DNA from: Spirodela intermedia
Lineage: Eukaryota > Streptophyta > Magnoliopsida > Alismatales > Araceae
Assembly: GCA_902729315.2 (NCBI GenBank)
Contig: LR746274.1
Coordinates: forward strand, 6,879,037-6,943,036
Direction: 5' to 3'
DNA: 64,000 nucleotides
Shown here: positions 12,349 to 23,719 of the stretch, piece after piece
Position numbering within the stretch: position 1 is the first letter of the stretch
How the letters are laid out: every line of letters begins with the position of its first letter
Made by a program: the position numbers and the translations under genes
Notes under the pieces: model-generated
Told to the model about the DNA's origin: nothing
The model's input: the letters and a program-made list of their open reading frames with translations, nothing else
Database searches by the model: none

Positions 12349-12990
12349 AATTAATGAGTGGGGATGAAATGATAATAATTATAAATGGCGGCACCGCATT
12401 AAAGAGAATGGGTGAGCCCCCAACTTGTCCTCTCTCTCTCTCTCTCTCTTTCTTGCGCTGAAGAGTGGAGGGACGGCGCCGCCTTCTCATCACCCAACAG
12501 ATAAATTAAATGAAACCCAACGAGTAGTTTCGATCGGGCGCCTTAAACCTCCTAAGAAAATCCCCTTTCATATAAGGGTTATATGGTTTACTCCTGAACC
12601 TAGCCCTCAAAGCTGACTTTTTACTCGACCCACACCAAAGAAAGGTTAAAACTTGGGCGCGGGCTCAGATGGGTCCATCCTCGCCGTTTTTTTGCCGGGG
12701 GGCGGCGGTACATGTGGGAAATGCTCCGTTTTTTCCTCTTCCAGGAACTTTATAAAATGGGGCTCTAAACTAGACAGGTAAGTTATTATTTTACAGATTT
12801 TATTTTGGTTGGCATGTATGGACGTTGTTGTCGGAGGTAGTTGAGTACCCACGTCATGGATTGACACCACCGATCAGATGAAAAGGTCTGAAGATTTTTT
12901 TTTTTTTAAATTCTAATGTTTTTTCAAGGATTATGTCCTTAAAAATCAGGGCATATTTTTTTAACTGGTTATTGAGTAATTTGATCCAAG
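12346..12990. repeat. Tail of duplicated unit, copy B (partial)
   Basis: Resembles 30895-31760 and 11050-11900: the 'tttaattaatgagt' segment, a CT tract, the 'ggacggcgccgcc' segment, the 'aacccaacgagtagtttcg' segment and the 'ggtaagttattatt' segment occur in the same order. It lies between two flank copies, so the spacer was itself duplicated. Confidence 0.8.
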
Positions 12991-13090
12991 ATGATCGGTG
13001 CTACTCAGCGTGCGTTCATGTGGTAGATTAGCTCTACGTCATGCCTTTGAAATGCATGACAATGACCCAGTGCTTTCTGGGCCCTACAGA

Positions 13091-13186
<96 letters not shown>

Positions 13187-13392
13187 GCTCTGACGTGGAC
13201 TGCAATGGGACAGCCCCGTGGCGACCAGCAGAGCTCGGCCCTGGGATTACACCCCCCGTCCAAATGGGTTGCCATTGAGGGCTTATCGTCCAGATTACGA
13301 CGCGTTCACAGTTTTGGTCTAAACTGTGAACATGTCGTACGACTTTTATTACACAGGACATGTCCATCTGAGTTTCGCTCAAAGAAGAAAAG
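12991..13392. repeat. Flank of the duplicated unit, copy 3, with a long (GA)n
   Basis: Again resembles 190-537. It includes a GA run of about 90 bp (13094-13183), the longest in the window. It leads directly into the 3' end of the FAH pseudogene. Confidence 0.85.
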
Positions 13393-14985
13393 CTAGATCT
13401 TCGGCGGCAGAGGCTCGAGCACCCAGTCCCAGAAAGAGGAGGTGACGCCGAACCCCACGGTTTGGATTTTGAAGTGATGGTCCATGTGGTAGCGCTGCAT
13501 AAAAGAAAAAACCCGGAGGATGGTAGGAATTTGAGGGAGGATTCCATGTTGGTTTCTTTCTGTTGGTAGAAAAAAGAGGCAGATGCGTCGACCTTGAGGT
13601 TCCGGGCTGAGTCAACGGAGGGCAGATGGAGGTAGCACTGAGTGCAGTCGTAGATGATGTAGCCCAGGAACACGCCGCCGAACAGGGCCGGGGCCATCGA
13701 CGGCGCCACCACGAGCTTGCTGAGGTACCAGATCTGGAAGACGCAACACTTGTGAAAATGGGTGATTAGGATAAGAAGCAGGAGGTGGAACCAGGCGGGA
13801 AAAAAGTTGAATAAGCAGAGAGAGAGAGAGAGAGCAACGTTCAAATAACAGGTGCAACAAAGAATGACATTCTAAGTCTGAGTTTGTTGAATCAGAAGAA
13901 GCCAGGATCCTGATCCTGGACAAATTGAAGTTCTGACCTTGGATTGGCCAAAATTTCTACTGCATCCAGATCTAAGGACATGAACCAGTCCAATCTTGGA
14001 TACCCATGTAATCTTCTCCCAACCTTTTTATAACTGGGTTTCAATCAATAGGCATTAAATAACATGTTTTCTATTATCAATAAACACCATTGGCCATGAA
14101 AAGTTTTCTGCAAGACTTCATACCCATGGAATTTCTTTTTTCTTTTTCTTTTTTACTAATCTGAAAAACTAGCACCAGAGTGAGGAGTAGAAAAGGCCGT
14201 TACCGGTATGCATGCAACAGTCGTCGCAGCAGGTGGGTAGACGAGGCGTACCCTGTCCATTGGGTGCTTATGATGGTAACCATGGATAAGATAATGTGCA
14301 GTGTTTCCCCTGCATTAGCAATATATACATATATATGTATATATATGTAGAGAAAGAGAGCGGCATCAGACTCAGAAGAGAAGTCATGAGAAAAATTATT
14401 AAAGAAAAATGAAGGGTGGTGGAGGATTTCTTCACTAGTAGCTCTTAGTCTTGATGTGGAAGAGGAAGCGGTGAATAATATACTCCCATAATGTCCAGAA
14501 GAGCATTCCAGAGGCCACCATTACAGCTACTTGAGGAAATGTGCACCCCATCAGGACGGATCGGGAGATCGACCAGCAAACCACTGGAAGCCAGATGATA
14601 GGAATCGCCCACCACACGGTTTGGATTCTGGGTTTCAAGAACTGTTTTTGGATTAACATAAATGGTAGGTAAACTGCAATGAGAAAAAAAAGATTTCCAC
14701 CTCACAGAAATCACTCTTGAATAACCGAGGGCTTTCCTTGGAGACAATGGGCTGGTGAACCCATTGCTCATAGGTCTCCCCAAGATGGCCAACCTTAAAA
14801 AAGAAATAAAATATGAAAATTGAAGTCTTATTATTTCGTTTAAATGGTTTTTTTTTCTCCCGGTGCTGCATTCAGTTGACAAAATGATTACCATCATGAG
14901 AGGTCTCAAAGGCAAGGAGGAAACATACCTGGAATGCAAGGTGTGCATTTAAATCTACAGTAAACCCCACCTTGGCACCTGGTCC
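13393..14985 (-). pseudogene. Fatty acid 2-hydroxylase pseudogene (duplicate of FAH)
   Basis: All six FAH exons are recognisable in the same order, ending at a stop at 13393-13395, but the gene is broken in several places. The start is lost: the ATG and next codons are replaced near 14964-14972. The exon 3 acceptor and first codons are deleted at about 14619-14620. The last Trp codon of exon 3, TGG in the intact gene, reads TAG at 14436-14437 plus the next exon. In exon 5 the HYYLHH iron box has become QCYLHL with six bases missing just after it. HMNHH has become HMDHH and HGCHHKH has become HGYHHKH. Exon 2 and most of exons 4 and 6 remain open. Any transcript could not make an active enzyme. 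The break list is read directly by comparison with 538-2228. Confidence 0.93.
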
Positions 14986-15171
14986 AATTTCAGTAGGAAT
15001 GAGCAAGAAAAGAAAACCCATTTTTTGGTGTGTATCTAGAAATATGTTTTCCGGAAGATGAAAGCCAAGAAGGTGTACAAAACCAATAAAATTGTTTTAC
15101 TTTTTGTGATTACGAAATACAGCTACACTTGATTGAGCTTTTGAGATGATCATCAAAAGACTTGATCGATA
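14986..15171 (-). repeat. Remnant of the FAH leader repeat upstream of the pseudogene
   Basis: Matches the FAH leader near 2290-2445 and 2850-3035 ('tgtgattacga', 'cacttgattgagct'). Homology to unit 1 stops at about 15171 and resumes only at unit-1 position about 8470. The bL19m promoter and exon 1 are therefore missing from unit 2. Confidence 0.75.
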
Positions 15172-16117
15172 TGAAGGGTCTACTGTCGAGATAATAGAGA
15201 GTGATAATAATGATATGAGAATGAAAAAAAATCATACCCAAGTCCATGATGACTCAGAAGTGGGGTGTGGCCTTTTGGATCAACATAATGGAGTTGTCCT
15301 ATAACTTCCTCAAAGAGTGATGGAATGCTCCAAGAGTGATTCTCAATCTGTGACTCAAGTACCTTGACCTCCTTTATATAGATAAGTGGTGGTTATTTTC
15401 TTGGTATTCTTTTCTAATTTAGCCCCTCATAAAATTAGAATAGGACATGGTCTCTATAAATTTGTATTTATGTTCACACTTATGTGAGATGCTGTAATTT
15501 CAAATACTTAAGCTTTAGTGAACGATTTTAATTAAGATTAACTTAATGATAAACTCATAACATAAAATTCATATATATTTTTTCACATTGAAAGCAAATC
15601 TAACAATTTCTCACTTAGACAATACACATGATCATATGACCTTATAAACTTATGAGTTCAACAAATTACTATAATTATAAAAAATGTCTCCTACAATCTC
15701 ATCTATGATTATATTTATATAGAACTAAAGGTTCTTTCATCACATTTATGTGGAACTAAACCCAGCAGTAATGATGTATATTGATATAATGAATCATAAA
15801 GATTAAGTATGAATGAGAAACATAAATATTATTTAAATATGATTCATAAACATATATTATATTTGTAATTAATTTATCTTATTTCGAATGTATATCAACT
15901 AAATACATTTAGAGTTAAAAATAATCATCAACTTTATTCATACATCAAATAACCAAATGATGTTCTATAAATGTATGAGTATCAAAATACAGACTCTCAC
16001 AAAAATTACATATCCTCATGAGGTATTACATTTATATGAATAGTATGCTTGTGAACTACCTTTGGTGATGGGTGCTAAGTTGACTACAATAGAATTTTTC
16101 CCAATATGTTCTATAAA
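15172..16117 (-). mobile_element. Copia-like 3' LTR plus adjoining internal sequence
   Basis: On the minus strand a purine-rich AAGTGAGAAAT is followed by TGTTAGATTTG at 15605. The sequence then runs to a CA end at 15172-15173. A polypurine tract followed by TG...CA is what a 3' LTR of about 434 bp should look like. The adjoining 15606-16117 is AT-rich and fits 3' internal non-coding DNA of the same element, but I see no pol motif in it. The 5' part of the element is absent. The insertion replaces the part of the duplicated unit that should hold the bL19m promoter and exon 1. Confidence 0.5.
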
Positions 16118-16462
16118 TATCACTTATTAAGTTATTGACAAACTTGATAGTAGATTGTGCAATCTTTATCTAAGAGAATTATGATTTTGTATTCGTTTAC
16201 ACTAATTCCCAACATGACTTTCACTTTAGTGTTTTCTCCATGTCATTTTCTATATGTAGATATACATATTATTGATGCCATAATTTTTTATTCAAATATT
16301 TCAATTTATTACTTAATTTCCTCTTTTAAAAAATAGGCTTTTCTTCTTAGATGATTTCATTCATTTTTAAAGCATCAGTTTATTGGACCCTACAATGCAT
16401 GGATCAATGCCCCTATAAGGAACTTGACAATAGATTTTTATCCCAGCAAACCCGTGGATGAA

Positions 16463-18240
16463 TGATAACACATGAATAATGAGTTAGAAACACACCTTAA
16501 TGCAGTAAAGTTTAGTATTTCATGAATATTATTCATGTGTTGTTCACCTCAATCGATGATTTTTAACACATCTTAAGGTACATTAATAATTTAGAAATTT
16601 TTCAGAATTTTATAGTATTAATCTTCTCATACATATTTGATCCCTTGTTAAAAAACTTTATTATGGTCATTGAGTATGTTTCCGCGATTTTACTAATTAT
16701 CTTTCAAAAAAAATTCGTGGTTTATGACTCAGGTCATGGGCATCTCATCAATGGCTGTGATGCAGCCATTTGACCGCTGCTCAGTGTAGTGAGGAGGTAT
16801 CCTTGTGGGGGGAGAGAGATCCGATGGCCAAGAAAGAAAAATACTGGAGAGGGAAGATCCACCAATCTAACGATGTGGAGTCTTGCTGAAGTCACCAAAA
16901 CCTTTTGGCAGTGTCTCTCGCACGAGTGAGAGGGGAGAAGGGGGGAGCACCGCCTTATAAACTGGGGGAAAATTCTGTTATGAACAACTCTCACTATAGG
17001 AAACACCATGGTTATTGAACCAACCTAAAGGGGAGAGATTTTTTAGAACTCCACACTGCATGAATGTAAGTGTGTCACAACCAGAATTTCTTTTCATCTT
17101 GCCTAAACAAGGCCTCTCTCATTGCTTCAAGTGAAACCCTCTTCCTAGTAGAGATAGGGGAGTATTGATACCAAGTTAGCCTCGAGTTGATTAAAATTCT
17201 AGTTTCTATTATGTTAGATTGCCATTCAAAATTAGAAATAGATTCAGATTAGAGAGTAAGTAATCATGATTCTTTTGATTTCCTATTCCACATCATTTGG
17301 ATTTGAAAATCAGATCTAGAATTTGCCTCTTACTTCTTTTCAGCCCACGTCCTCTATTTCACTATCTCTTTTTGTCCTTCATTAACATTAGATGACTATC
17401 GATTAATCAATCAATTTTTTTTGAGGAGACGACCTACCTCACTACTATCTCTGAAGCCTTATGCAAATCAGACAAACTATGATTTATAATATCTTTGATT
17501 GACAAGCTTTAGGAGTAATGATACCTATGGAAAATTTAAGTCATCAAATAATGCCATTGTTTGGGAATTTTGAGTGCTAAATGATTTTATGAACATGTTT
17601 TTATTGAAATTATTTTATTTTCTTGATTTTTATCTATAATAGACAAATTGACATACATACAAGTTAATTAATTTAGGAGATTTCTAATAACATGCAAAAT
17701 TTTGCATGTTAAGTATGACATAATTTGGATAGTTAGTGTTTAATTTGATAGAAAATGACATTTAATTATACATAAAGTAGGTGAAGCATAATTTATGATC
17801 AATATTCTAAATACATATCTAATTTTGTGAATTTTTTATATTTTCTATAGCATGGATATTTATTTCATGAATAATAATTATAAAAATTTCATTTTGATGT
17901 CTAAATTATGATTTAAATATTTTATAATGACTTACTATGGTCAAAGTATTTTTTTTCTGATTTTTAGAGATTTTTTGAATTTTGAGTATTCTAGGATTTC
18001 GAGTTTAAATGATATTTACAGGTTTTTCTATTTTTATGGACTTTTCTATTAAATCCCAATTAGTAACAATGCTTTGACTCATGAATATTTAAATTTTAAA
18101 ACATAATATGTATGATTTATTATGCATCTCTTAAATCCTAAGTCATCTCATGTATAAATGAGTCTAGATTTACCATGTTGATTTCTCTCTTATGCTTGAT
18201 TTATTATATTTATTTTTTTAAGGGGTAATAAGGTTTATTT
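16463..18240. other. AT-rich inserted DNA, unidentified
   Basis: Left part of the insertion in the bL19m pseudogene. It begins with TG and a 14-bp perfect inverted repeat (16467-16480 and 16527-16540). A more GC-rich patch at about 16730-17040 has a 91-residue minus-strand frame without recognisable similarity. The rest is AT-rich with no gene or element I can name. Confidence 0.5.
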
Positions 18241-18756
18241 TAGTATTCAGGTCATATCAGGCCCATGGGCAAGCTGGATAGCCCACTTTAATTGAGGAGG
18301 AGACCCACCAAGAAGGAGGCGTTTTCACTTCCCCTTAAACTAAGAAAACCGCCAAGTTAAGGTGGACAGTTCATTCCGTAGAGGGAGAGGTATGTGGCAC
18401 CATTTGATCAGCCACACCCCTCTCCCTCATTAGACAACCCTTGGGACTATCTCAGCCTCACAATCAGCCCAATCCAAGTCTTAGGGTGAGGGAAAGGAGA
18501 GAAGACACCCTAGGCACTTCCCACCTTCCTTGGGCTACCATTGGAGAGAGAAATCTCATCCAAGGGCTGTGCACTCTGCCCCATGATTTGAAGGTTGAGA
18601 ATGGCCATGACCAAAGGGAGAATAAAAAGTCATCTAGAGGATATAGAAGGACATTTCACACTTGAGAGAGAAGCAGCAAGGAGGAGGAGAGAATGTGATC
18701 CAAGAACTCAACCTCTAAAGGTAAGTTTATGAACTTTTGAGGATGAATCCTAATAA
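18241..18756. other. GC-richer segment, possibly an LTR leader
   Basis: About 500 bp with more C, G and GA-rich stretches than its surroundings, ending in a donor-like AGGTAAGT near 18719. It could be an LTR or untranslated leader of a degraded element. No coding motif seen. Confidence 0.25.
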
Positions 18757-20460
18757 AGTTTCATTATTATGAGTTAATAATTATTAAATAATATTTTAAA
18801 GCTTTAACTCATGATAAATAGACTCATATTTATGTCAAAGTGAGCAAAGAGATTTTTAATTAATTAATGTGACTTTTTGACTAATTATGTGATTTTATGT
18901 GAATTTATAAAATTTTTATAATCATATTTTTGAGATAAAATAAGAAGTGATAAAGGAATATATATATATATATATATATATATAAAGAGGGACATGCTGG
19001 CCAGCTAAGCCTACAAGCAAGTTTTAAGTATAGTTGGGGGACCCATTGGCCAACCAGATCCACAAGTGGGTTGGATGAATACTAGACTAGAGCCATGAGT
19101 AAGGTGCTTGATTGGCGAAGGACCGATTGGGGGCATGTGTGCATCACTCTCCTTTCACATCATTAGTGGTCATTTGGGCTTGAGGCAAAAATAGTCGTAC
19201 ACATGTGAGATGAATACATTAAAGATAGGAATATGTATTACTAAATTGACACTTATGGTCATTAACAAATTTCTTATTTCTTTTAATGTATTTCAAATAC
19301 CCCTAAATGGTAAGAAGGATACACCTTGACGTCACTTGACAAGGGTATTCATGCACTTATTTAACTCTTTCATATAGGTGGGCAATTGATAAAGGTTCAA
19401 ATCTCATTAGAGTTAAAACTCATATTTTTATTCGATTAACTCGTGATATTCTTATAAAATGTCAATCAACGATTAATTCATCATAGTCACTAATGATTAA
19501 TGAAAATATCATCCATATGATTTGTGAAGTTATTACTAATTGTAGAATGATTAGAGATAAAGATATTATAAATCTATTGAGAAAATTATTTCCGATTGAT
19601 TGACAAATGAACTATCATTAAGAAGACAATCCATCAGGAGATGAGTCGTCATCTCCTTAGAACATACATGATGTGTGATGAAGAGCTTCATCTTATTATA
19701 CAGACCTGACGATGAAGCTCTTTAAGATGCATCCCACCTTCATCTAAGTTATCTCCGCTAGGTGATAGTCATCATATTTTCAATATGCTAGGTGATAGTT
19801 GTCATAGATGATTTGTTGATTTAATTGATTTCTTAATTTCATAAAAAGATCTACAAATTGCCTACATTATCTATATTTAAGGAGAGACTTTGAGACTGTG
19901 GACATCATAGGATAATCTTCACAACCATAAAATTCTACTAATCATTAATGCAAAGCAAAAACTCTAACTTTCTTTCTTTCAACTTAGTTTCTACTAATGA
20001 GTGAAATTTTGTGTAATTTTAAGTTTTTAAATATTCTTTATTCAATTATGATTATTCTGACTTTTACATATATTAATTCAATCAATTAAATCAACTATAA
20101 TTGTTTACGTAAGAATCATCGAGTAGAACTCTATTTTCACTTAAATCACATTCGTTGGAGTGGTGACATCCACACTTGAATTTCTTTTTTTGTGAATTTA
20201 TAAATATATTTTATCTTTTTCATTTAGTCTAAAAATTGTAAAAAAATATATTCTTTGAGAAAAATTGTGAAATCTTACTAGATATTATCTTTTGTCCTTA
20301 TGATAGACTTAATTTTTTTTCACTATTTTTAAAATATTTTGAAGAATTATAATTGATTCATTTGTGCTGAAATATTTTTAAATATATAAATATTAATATT
20401 TTTTAGTTTTATGAAATTGTAATTTATGTGATTTATTATATAATGATTAGGTCACATCAA
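18757..20460 (+). repeat. ~1.7-kb unidentified repeat, copy C1 (full length, old)
   Basis: Same order of blocks as 21183-22815 but much more diverged, mostly by C to T and G to A changes. It starts with the TTATGAGTTAATAATT / AACTCATGATAAATAGACT hairpin. A middle block follows with 'catcaggagatgagtcgtc' and 'cagacctgacgatgaagct' segments. It ends with TATATAATGATTAGGTCACATCA. No open reading frame. A TA run of about 27 bp lies at 18959-18985. Confidence 0.8.
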
Positions 20461-20544
20461 ATCCCATTGCACATCAAGGTGGAAAAATAAAGCATATGTA
20501 GTTAAGATGTATTGTCATTTCATTTCATATTTTAATCAAAAAGT

Positions 20545-21178
20545 TTTCTTCTTTCATCCTTGACGTGACTTAGTCGTTGTATAGTAAATAATGCAAATTT
20601 AAAATTTATAAAACTAAAAAATATGAATTTTTGGATATTTAGAAGTATTTCTGAACAAATATATCAATTATAACTCAATAAAACTTTCAAAAAGAGTAGT
20701 AATTTTTCAGGTCGATCATAGAGATGTCATATACTATTAGGTAATTATTTAGAATTTTTCTCAAAGAATACTATTTTTTATGAATTTTAGACTAGGAAAT
20801 GAAAATGAAGTATATTTAAAATTTACGAAAAAAGGGAAATAAGGGTGCGGACGTCAAGATGATATCAATGCCTGGCAAGCACGAATAAGACAGAAATAGA
20901 GTTCCACCTGACAATTCTTTCGTAAGTGATTACAAACAATTTAATTGATCAAATTAAGATTTGTAAAAGTCGGAAGAATCATAATTGAATGAAGTATATT
21001 TTGGTAAATTTAAATCACACAAATTATCACTAAATGAAGTAGAAATTAAGTTGAAAGTAGGAAAACAAAGTTTCGGTGTTGCAGTGGCAATGCGTCGGCG
21101 ATGCATCAGAATCTTGAGCGTTCGAAAGGATCGTCGTGTAGTGTCTATAGCCTCGAAGGCTCTCATTAGATAAGGACG
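20545..21178 (-). repeat. ~1.7-kb repeat, copy C2 (partial, inverted)
   Basis: Reverse complement of the last third of the repeat (about 22200-22815). It begins TGACGTGACTTAGTCGTTG and stops at about 21178, directly against the 5' end of copy C3. C1 and C2 are separated by about 85 bp of other DNA. Confidence 0.8.
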
Positions 21179-21182
21179 ATGA

Positions 21183-22815
21183 TAAGTCTTTATTATCATG
21201 AGTTAATAATTAGTAAATAATATGATTTTAGTCTTTACTCATGATAAATAGACTTATATTTGTGTTAAAGTGTGAAAAGTGGTTTTCAGTTGATTAATGT
21301 GAATTTTTGGGTAATTATGTGATTTTATACGATTTTATATGATTTTTACAGTCTTACTTTTGAGATAAATGAAGGAAAATAAATTAAAATAAAAATAGCA
21401 AAATGGGGGGGATCCACCGGCCAGCTAGGCCCGCAAGTAGGTTGGAAGTGCAGTCGGGTAGGAGCCGCGAGCAGGGGCTCGAGCGGCTTGAACCGATGGG
21501 GGCACATGTACGCCACTCCCCTTCCACGTCACTGGTGGCTAGCCGGCTGTGGGGCAAAGAGTGGTCATACACGCATGAGAAATGGACTTGATCGAAAATA
21601 TAATATTACTATATATTCGTCAAAAACTTCGGCACACAACCGATGTGGGACTAAACCTACGTCACCTTCCCTAGAAAAGGCGGGCAACCGGCGCGGGTTC
21701 GAATCCTCCTAGAGCCAAAACTCATATTTTTTTATCTGATTATCGCAACTTTCTTGCAGATCACCGGTGAAGGATTAAGCAACAAGAATCGCTAGATCAT
21801 CAGCAAAAATCTCATCAACGCGATTCGCGAAGCATTATTACTAAAATTACCAAACGATTCGTGATAAAAAGATCGCGAATCCATCAAGTAAAGCATCTCC
21901 GATTGATCGACGAACAAGCCGTCGTCGGGAAGAGAACAATCCACCGGAAGATGAGTCGCCACCTCCTAAGAGCGTACCAGATACGATGAAGAGCCTCCTC
22001 TTGCTGCACAGACCTGAGGATGAAGCTCCCTGACACGCGCCCCACCTCCATCCAGTTCCTCTCCGTCGGGTGACAACCGTTGGAGAGCTGCAAAGTCGCC
22101 ATTTTTCCGCTACGCTAGGTGACAGCTATTGGAGACGATTCAACGACCCATTTCATTGATCTCTAGACTTCACAAGGAGATTTAGAGATTGCTCACATCA
22201 TCTTTGTCTAAGGAGAGCCTTCGAGGCCGTGGACACTACACGACGATCCTCCCGAACGCTCAGGATTCCGGTGCATTGCCGACACATTGCCACTGCGATG
22301 CCGGAACTCTATTTTCCTATTTTTAACTTAATTTCTATTTCATTTAGTGATAATTTGTTGATTTTAAATTTACCAAGATATACTTCATTCTATTATGATT
22401 CTTACGACTTTTACAGATCTTAATTTGATCAATTAAATTGTCTATAATCGCTTACGTAAAAATCACCAAGGAGAACTTTGTTTTTGCTTGATTTACATTC
22501 GTCGGGTGCTGATGTCATCCTGACGTCCACACCCTTATTTCCTTTTTTCGTGAATTTTAAATATATTTTCTTTTCATTTCCTATTATAAAATTCATAGAA
22601 AATAATATTCTTTGAGGAATATTTTGAATAATTACCAGATATTATATTACATCCCTATGATTGACCTAGAAAATTACCGCTATTTTTGAAAGTTTTATTG
22701 AATTATAATTGATATATTTGTTCAGAAATACTTCTAAGTATCCGAAAATTTGTATTTTCTAGTTTTATAAATTTTAAATTTACTTGATTTACTATACAAC
22801 GACTAAGTCATGTCA
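21183..22815 (+). repeat. ~1.7-kb repeat, copy C3 (full length, best preserved)
   Basis: Begins with a hairpin formed by TTATCATGAGTTAA and TTACTCATGATAA (about 21190-21250). A GC-rich block follows (21410-21720). On its minus strand this block has TTTAGTCCCACATCGG and then TATATA about 30 bp on. On the plus strand it has GGGTTCGAATCC (21686-21697). A central block contains 'gaagatgagtcgccacctc', and the copy ends ACAACGACTAAGTCATGTCAG. No long open frame and no transposase or reverse transcriptase motif. It looks like a non-autonomous element of unknown class. Confidence 0.75.
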
Positions 22816-23719
22816 GACAACGTGGGCAATCTCTAGATCTCCTTACGAAGTCTAGAAATCAATGAAATAGGTCATTGAATCGTCTCCGGTGGTTGTCACC
22901 TGGTGGAGTAGAAAAATAATGACTTTGCGGCTCTCTGGCGGCTGTCACTCAACAAAGAGGAGCTAGATGGAGGTGGGGCGCGTGTTAGGGAGCTTCATCC
23001 TCAGGTCTGCGTAGCAAGAGGAGGCTCTTCATCGCATTTGGTAGGTTTTTAGGAGGTGGCGACTCATCTCCCAGCGGATCATCCTCTTCCCGACAATGGC
23101 TTGTTCGTCGATCAATCAGAGATGCTTTACTTGATGGATTCGCAATCCTTTTATCGCGAATCGTTCAACAATTTTAGTAACAATGCTCCGCGAATCGCAA
23201 TGACGAGATTTTCGCCAATGATGTAATGATTCTAGTGGCTTAATCCTTCACTGGTGATTTGCAGGAAAGTCGCGATAATCAAATAAAAAAATATGAGTTT
23301 TGGCTTTGAGAGGATTTGAACCCGTGCTGGTTGCCCACTTACATGAGAGAGATTAAAAGAAGTACTCTAATGCCCTTATAAAATGACATCATTATGATAT
23401 ATCTTTATTATAAATAAGGGGTATTATAGGTATTAAAATCATCGAAGTCTTCTGGGGAAAGTGTGACGCGGGTTTAGTCCCACATCGCTTGTGCACCGAA
23501 GTTTCGGGCGAATATATAGTAATATTACATTTACAAGTAAGTCCCTTTCTCCCGCATGTACGACCACTCCTTGCCCCATAGTAGGCTGGCCACCAGTGAC
23601 GTGGAAGGGGAGTGATGCACATGTGCCTCCATCAGTCCTAGTCACTCGAGCCTCTACCCGTGGCTCCTCCTTGACTAGGCTTTCGACCCACTTGTGGGCC
23701 TAGCTAGTCGATAGATATT
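22816..23719 (-). repeat. ~1.7-kb repeat, copy C4 (partial, inverted)
   Basis: Reverse complement of the repeat from its central block to the GC-rich block, lacking both ends. It abuts the 3' end of C3 at about 22815/22816 and the end of C5 at about 23720. It contains the TTTAGTCCCACATCGC and TATATA pair at 23475-23520. Confidence 0.75.

Noticed and set aside
13005-13844. 279-codon minus-strand frame with a Ser-Leu repeat
   Set aside because: It runs through FAH pseudogene exon 5, intron DNA, the last exon out of frame and the (GA)n tract. It is not a real protein.
16734-17009. Small gene of 91 codons on the minus strand
   Set aside because: No recognisable domain, and it lies in repeat-derived DNA inside a pseudogene; chance frame is more likely.
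21670-21720. A tRNA gene
   Set aside because: GGGTTCGAATCC fits a T-loop, but its stem pairs poorly and no anticodon or D arm can be folded upstream.
23475-23560. A U6, U3 or 7SL RNA gene after the USE/TATA-like pair
   Set aside because: The sequence about 25-30 bp after the TATA-like box does not resemble any of these RNAs. Only the promoter-like pair is reported.
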